Below, piece after piece: positions 32,921-35,970 of a DNA stretch of 35,970 nucleotides (positions are counted from its first letter, which is position 1; every line of letters starts with the position of its first letter). A model generated the notes under the pieces. The model was not told the origin of the DNA, ran no database searches, and worked only from the letters and a program-made list of their open reading frames with translations. This stretch comes from an uncultured Verrucomicrobiota bacterium (GTDB taxonomy: Bacteria > Verrucomicrobiota > Verrucomicrobiia > Limisphaerales > UBA1319), in the NCBI GenBank assembly GCA_903845125.1, contig CAIMWS010000055.1:1-35970 (forward strand), in the 5' to 3' direction. A program made the translations under genes and the position numbers.

Positions 32921-35254
32921 ATGAGAAATAAAATGACCCATAGGACCGAAACCCTCGACACCGTGTTGCCAGGCTGCGCCTGCAGTAATTCCAAGCGTGA
33001 ATGGCGTCTCTGCCGCGCTGTGGCCAGGCGGTGCGCATGGACGCTCCTGGTGGTGGCGGCGCTCGCCTGGCCGGCGCCAGCGGCCAGCCTCGCCGCGGAA
33101 GCCGGCGCGCGCCTGCTGGCGCAGGTCGAGCCGCGGATCAAGGCGATCTACGAAACGAACGAGTTTCGCATGCGCTCTTTTGGCGCCACCTGGCTGCCGG
33201 ACGGCTCGGGCTATCTGAAGTTGGAAACCCCCGATGGCGCGGCGGGAGCGGAGATCGCCCGCTACGATTCCGCCAGCGGCCAGCGCACGGTCGTGGTGAC
33301 CGGCGGGAAACTTCTGGTCCCCTCCACTTCGCAGCGCCTGAGGATCCGGGGGTTCATCCGTGCGCCGTCGGGCAACCGTTTTTTGCTGCACACGGACCTG
33401 ACCAGCGGCGGGCGCGGGAGCGATCATTGGTTGTATGAACCGGCGTCGGGATCCTTGCGTCCGGTGGACGCCGGTCGCGGAGCGCGGTTTGAGTCGAATG
33501 CCTTTTCACCGGATGGCCAGCAGCTTTTGGGTTCGCGCGGCGCGGACTTGATCGTGTTCGACCTGGCCAGTGGCCAGGCGCTGCCGCTGACCAAAGACGG
33601 CGATCCCGACACCATCGAAAACGGCCTCGCCAGTTGGAGTCCCGACGGCAAATGGATCGCCTATGTCCGGACCGATTCCTCGGCCGTCCCCAAGCGGGCG
33701 GTCCTGATACCCGGCGACCCGACCTATCGCACGTTCCGGGAAACGAGATATGAACGGATCGGCGGGCCGATTTCCACGCTGAGCATCGGCGTCGTGGGTA
33801 AGGAAGGCGGCCCCACGCGCTGGATCGAGCTGGCCGGCAAGCCTGGGACATTTTACCTGAACCAAGTGAGCTGGGCCGGGAATTCCGAGGAACTGCTCGT
33901 CGAGAAATTGAGCCGTTCCCGGGACGCGCGGGAGTTTCTGCTGGCCAACCATCGCACGGGCGCGATCGCCAGGGTTTACGGAGAAACCGACCCTGCCTGG
34001 GTGGATATGGAACCTTCGGCCAACGAAGGGCTGGAGTGGATTCGCGGCGGCCAGGCCTCGGTCATCATCAGTGAGCGGGATGGCTGGCGGCGTGCCTATG
34101 TCGTGGCGCGGGACGGTTCGAAACCATACCCAATCACCCCGGCGGGCAGCGACCTCATCGCGCGCGGCCAGGTGGATGACCAGCACGGTTGGTTTTATTA
34201 TTACGCCTCGCCGGCCAATGCGACGCAACGCTACCTCTACCGCGGGCGCCTGGACGGAACCGGCACTCCCGAACGGGTGACGCCGCTGGCTCAGCCCGGT
34301 ACGCACCGCTATGTTTTCTCTCCGGACAGCCGTTGGGCGTTCCACACCTGGTCCACCTTCGACCAGCCGCCGGTGACCGAACTGGTGCAACTGCCGGAAC
34401 ACCGGAGCGTGCGCGTGCTGGAGGACAACGCCGCGCCGGCCGCCCGGGTCAAGCCGCTCCTGACGCGGCCGACCGAGTTCCTCCAGCTCGACATCGGCGG
34501 CGGCGTGGTGATGGACGCCTGGATGATCAAACCGCGCGATTTTGACCCCCTGAAGAAGTTCCCCGTCCTGGTGTACGTCTATGGCGAGCCCGCCGGGCAA
34601 ACCGTTCTGGACGACTGGGGCAGCGGGCAAGCCCTCTTTCACCGGGCGGTGGCCGACCTGGGCTACATCGTGGTGACCATGGACAATCGGGGCACGCCTG
34701 CGCCCAAGGGGGCGGCGTGGCGACGCGCGGTATTTGGCAGCCTCGGGCCGCTCTCGACCGAGGAGCAGGCCGCGGGCCTGAAGGCGCTGGCCCGCCTTTG
34801 CCCGTTCGTGGATCTCGCGCGGGTGGCCATCTGGGGCTGGAGCGGCGGCGGTTCGAATACGCTGAACGCGCTCTTCCGCCAGCCGGACCTTTATCACGTG
34901 GGCATCGCCGTCGTGCCGAAGCCGCAACCGCAGTATTACAATGCCGGGTATCAGGAGATTTACATGCGCACGCCGCAGGACAATCCCGAGGGCTACCGCA
35001 CCTGTGCGCCGATCACTTACGCCGAAGGGCTGCGCGGCGACCTCCTGATCATCACCGGCTCGGGCGAAACGAACACGCACATCGAGATTACCGAAGGGCT
35101 GGTGGACCGGCTCATTGCTCTGGGTAAACGCTTCGACTACTTTGTGTATCCCAATCGCGATCACGGGCTCGCTGAGGGTAAAGGGTCACTCGTTCACGTG
35201 CGCCTGTTGATTGCCCGTTATCTCCTGGAACACCTTCCTCCGGGGCCCCGTTGA
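32921..35254 (+). CDS. S9-family prolyl oligopeptidase / DPP4-like serine peptidase
   Basis: The 777-residue exported peptidase has a late signal segment (about 38-60, WTLLVVAALAWPAPAASLAA), a DPP4-type beta-propeller (about 90-530; FSPDGQQLLGSR, SWSPDGKWIAYVR) and an alpha/beta-hydrolase domain (about 540-777). GWSGGGS gives nucleophile Ser641, and NRDHGLAEG gives His748. The acid position is Glu716 in GSGETNTH, where DPP4 relatives have Asp; the Glu-to-His distance of 32 equals the Asp-to-His distance in DPP4. It should cleave short peptides in the periplasm. Start: ATG 32921, alternative 32933, weak Shine-Dalgarno; the open frame from 32837 overlaps the GH71/99 remnant. A truncated copy lies at 28297. 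Confidence 0.92.
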   Translation: MRNKMTHRTETLDTVLPGCACSNSKREWRLCRAVARRCAWTLLVVAALAWPAPAASLAAEAGARLLAQVEPRIKAIYETNEFRMRSFGATWLPDGSGYLKLETPDGAAGAEIARYDSASGQRTVVVTGGKLLVPSTSQRLRIRGFIRAPSGNRFLLHTDLTSGGRGSDHWLYEPASGSLRPVDAGRGARFESNAFSPDGQQLLGSRGADLIVFDLASGQALPLTKDGDPDTIENGLASWSPDGKWIAYVRTDSSAVPKRAVLIPGDPTYRTFRETRYERIGGPISTLSIGVVGKEGGPTRWIELAGKPGTFYLNQVSWAGNSEELLVEKLSRSRDAREFLLANHRTGAIARVYGETDPAWVDMEPSANEGLEWIRGGQASVIISERDGWRRAYVVARDGSKPYPITPAGSDLIARGQVDDQHGWFYYYASPANATQRYLYRGRLDGTGTPERVTPLAQPGTHRYVFSPDSRWAFHTWSTFDQPPVTELVQLPEHRSVRVLEDNAAPAARVKPLLTRPTEFLQLDIGGGVVMDAWMIKPRDFDPLKKFPVLVYVYGEPAGQTVLDDWGSGQALFHRAVADLGYIVVTMDNRGTPAPKGAAWRRAVFGSLGPLSTEEQAAGLKALARLCPFVDLARVAIWGWSGGGSNTLNALFRQPDLYHVGIAVVPKPQPQYYNAGYQEIYMRTPQDNPEGYRTCAPITYAEGLRGDLLIITGSGETNTHIEITEGLVDRLIALGKRFDYFVYPNRDHGLAEGKGSLVHVRLLIARYLLEHLPPGPR

Positions 35255-35452
35255 ATGAACCTTCCGTCCCCAACACTTTTTCAGTCCTCCCGTCCGGCCA
35301 CCGGCGGTTGCAACGGCTGGCACCGCCAAGCCCCATTCCAGCCCGTATGGGAATGTTTGCCCCTGAATGATTCACGCGCCGCCAAGGTCGCTCGTCCAGG
35401 TTGTCGTAGGACCTCCGAAACAGCTGCGCCGGCGCCCTCCGGAAAATGAATT

Positions 35453-35970
35453 ATGGATCCACTTCCTAATAACCAGTTGCGCCCCGGCATTTCGCCCATG
35501 CCGCCGTTGCCCCCGGCGGCAGCGGCCCGCATCGCCGAATTTCAGGCGGAGATGGAAAAACAAACCGCCACGTTTGTGGGTTATCCGTGCACCCAGGATT
35601 ATGATTATTCGGAGATCCAGCCGCTGTTGCGCTTTTCCCTGAACAATGTCGGCGATCCGTTTGGCGAATCCATCTACCGGGAGAACACGTTCGCCTTCGA
35701 GCGCGAAGTCATTGCGTTTTTTCCGGAAGGAACTACAAGTGATGGCAGCGGTCTATTACCTTTTCACGCCAATCTTTTTGAAGCGGCCGTGCGCTCGTCT
35801 GCGCCGATTCGGCCAGTCTTGTTGAGCTATAAGCAATACGGTGGGCGTAGCGAAGTTCCCGCTTTTATTGATGACCTTACCTTGATCCAATGCGCCCTAG
35901 CTGTTTTGCAGGCAAGTGCCATCGACGTTCATCTACAAGTGCTTGACGCCATTGATTCGAAAGGTCTCAC
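35453..35970 (+). CDS. Chimeric ORF: histidine-decarboxylase-like N-terminus joined to PlsC-type acyltransferase (partial)
   Basis: The frame is open from the ATG at 35453 to the window end (172 codons). Residues 1-90 match the start of PLP-dependent histidine decarboxylases (FVGYPCTQDYDYSE, LRFSLNNVGDPFGESIYREN, TFAFEREVIAFF). From about residue 90 the frame becomes FPEGTTSDGSGLLPFHANLF, then APIRPVLLSYKQYGGRSEVP and AFIDDLTLIQ, the C-terminal half of a 1-acyl-sn-glycerol-3-phosphate acyltransferase starting at its FPEGT motif. The switch lies within GCGTTTTTTCCGGAA (35714-35728), where both genes would share bases. Base use after it is visibly less GC-rich. Neither half is complete, so the ORF is almost certainly not a working fusion. 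Confidence 0.75.
   Translation, partial: MDPLPNNQLRPGISPMPPLPPAAAARIAEFQAEMEKQTATFVGYPCTQDYDYSEIQPLLRFSLNNVGDPFGESIYRENTFAFEREVIAFFPEGTTSDGSGLLPFHANLFEAAVRSSAPIRPVLLSYKQYGGRSEVPAFIDDLTLIQCALAVLQASAIDVHLQVLDAIDSKGL

Noticed and set aside
1-35970. CRISPR arrays, tRNA or rRNA genes, complete insertion sequences
   Set aside because: I saw no regularly spaced short repeats, cloverleaf-like sequences, rRNA blocks or transposase genes with terminal inverted repeats. A tool-based scan was not possible.

Overview
The window is high-GC bacterial DNA that looks like a Verrucomicrobiota genome or metagenome contig, with Planctomycetota less likely. The main reasons are a surface protein with a LEPR-XLL-type N-terminus and a C-terminal dockerin; a DUF6288 protein beside SGNH sialate-O-acetylesterase-like enzymes; a PAS plus AraC-type regulator; uroporphyrinogen-decarboxylase-like and glycoside hydrolase genes packed together; and weak or absent Shine-Dalgarno sites. 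No rRNA, tRNA, CRISPR array or intact insertion sequence was seen. Taxonomy is an inference.

Left part (1-12.4 kb). The edge holds the first 20 codons of an Rpn-like gene and a decayed DUF1016/YhcG-type nuclease gene. A macrodomain protein and a 1429-residue secreted protein follow on the minus strand; the latter has six ~140-residue repeats, an MBG-like domain and a dockerin. Divergent from it is a secreted FAD-dependent oxidoreductase with a golvesin-like C-terminus. Next come a REC-HPt-REC response regulator (minus), an orphan LivF-LivK pair without LivG/H/M (plus) and a PAS-AraC regulator (minus).

Middle part (12.4-28.1 kb) is a carbohydrate catabolic region on the plus strand: a GH106-like alpha-L-rhamnosidase broken by a frameshift in a C6 run, a URO-D-family protein, a one-chain iron-sulfur L-serine dehydratase, a GH95 alpha-L-fucosidase/galactosidase, a DUF6288 protein, an SGNH acetylesterase (ATGA overlap with DUF6288) and a DUF5060-DUF4038 (GH140-like) hydrolase. 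GH106, GH95, GH140-like and SGNH esterases together resemble the enzyme set for complex pectin such as rhamnogalacturonan II; this is inference.

Right part (28.1-36 kb): a truncated S9 peptidase copy, a DUF6174 protein preceded by an in-frame 84-bp tandem repeat, a second SGNH esterase, a small secreted protein of unknown function, the C-terminal remnant of a GH71/99-like hydrolase, and a full S9 peptidase. The last ORF joins the N-terminus of a histidine-decarboxylase-like protein to the C-terminal half of a PlsC-type acyltransferase and is probably an assembly chimera.

The most striking structural feature occurs twice: a truncated 5' copy of a gene lies about 5 kb upstream of its full-length, same-orientation copy (L-serine dehydratase at 12.5 versus 17.8 kb; S9 peptidase at 28.3 versus 33.0 kb), and the catabolic genes between each pair are thus bracketed by direct repeats. 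This suggests modules gained by insertion-duplication, potentially excisable by recombination.
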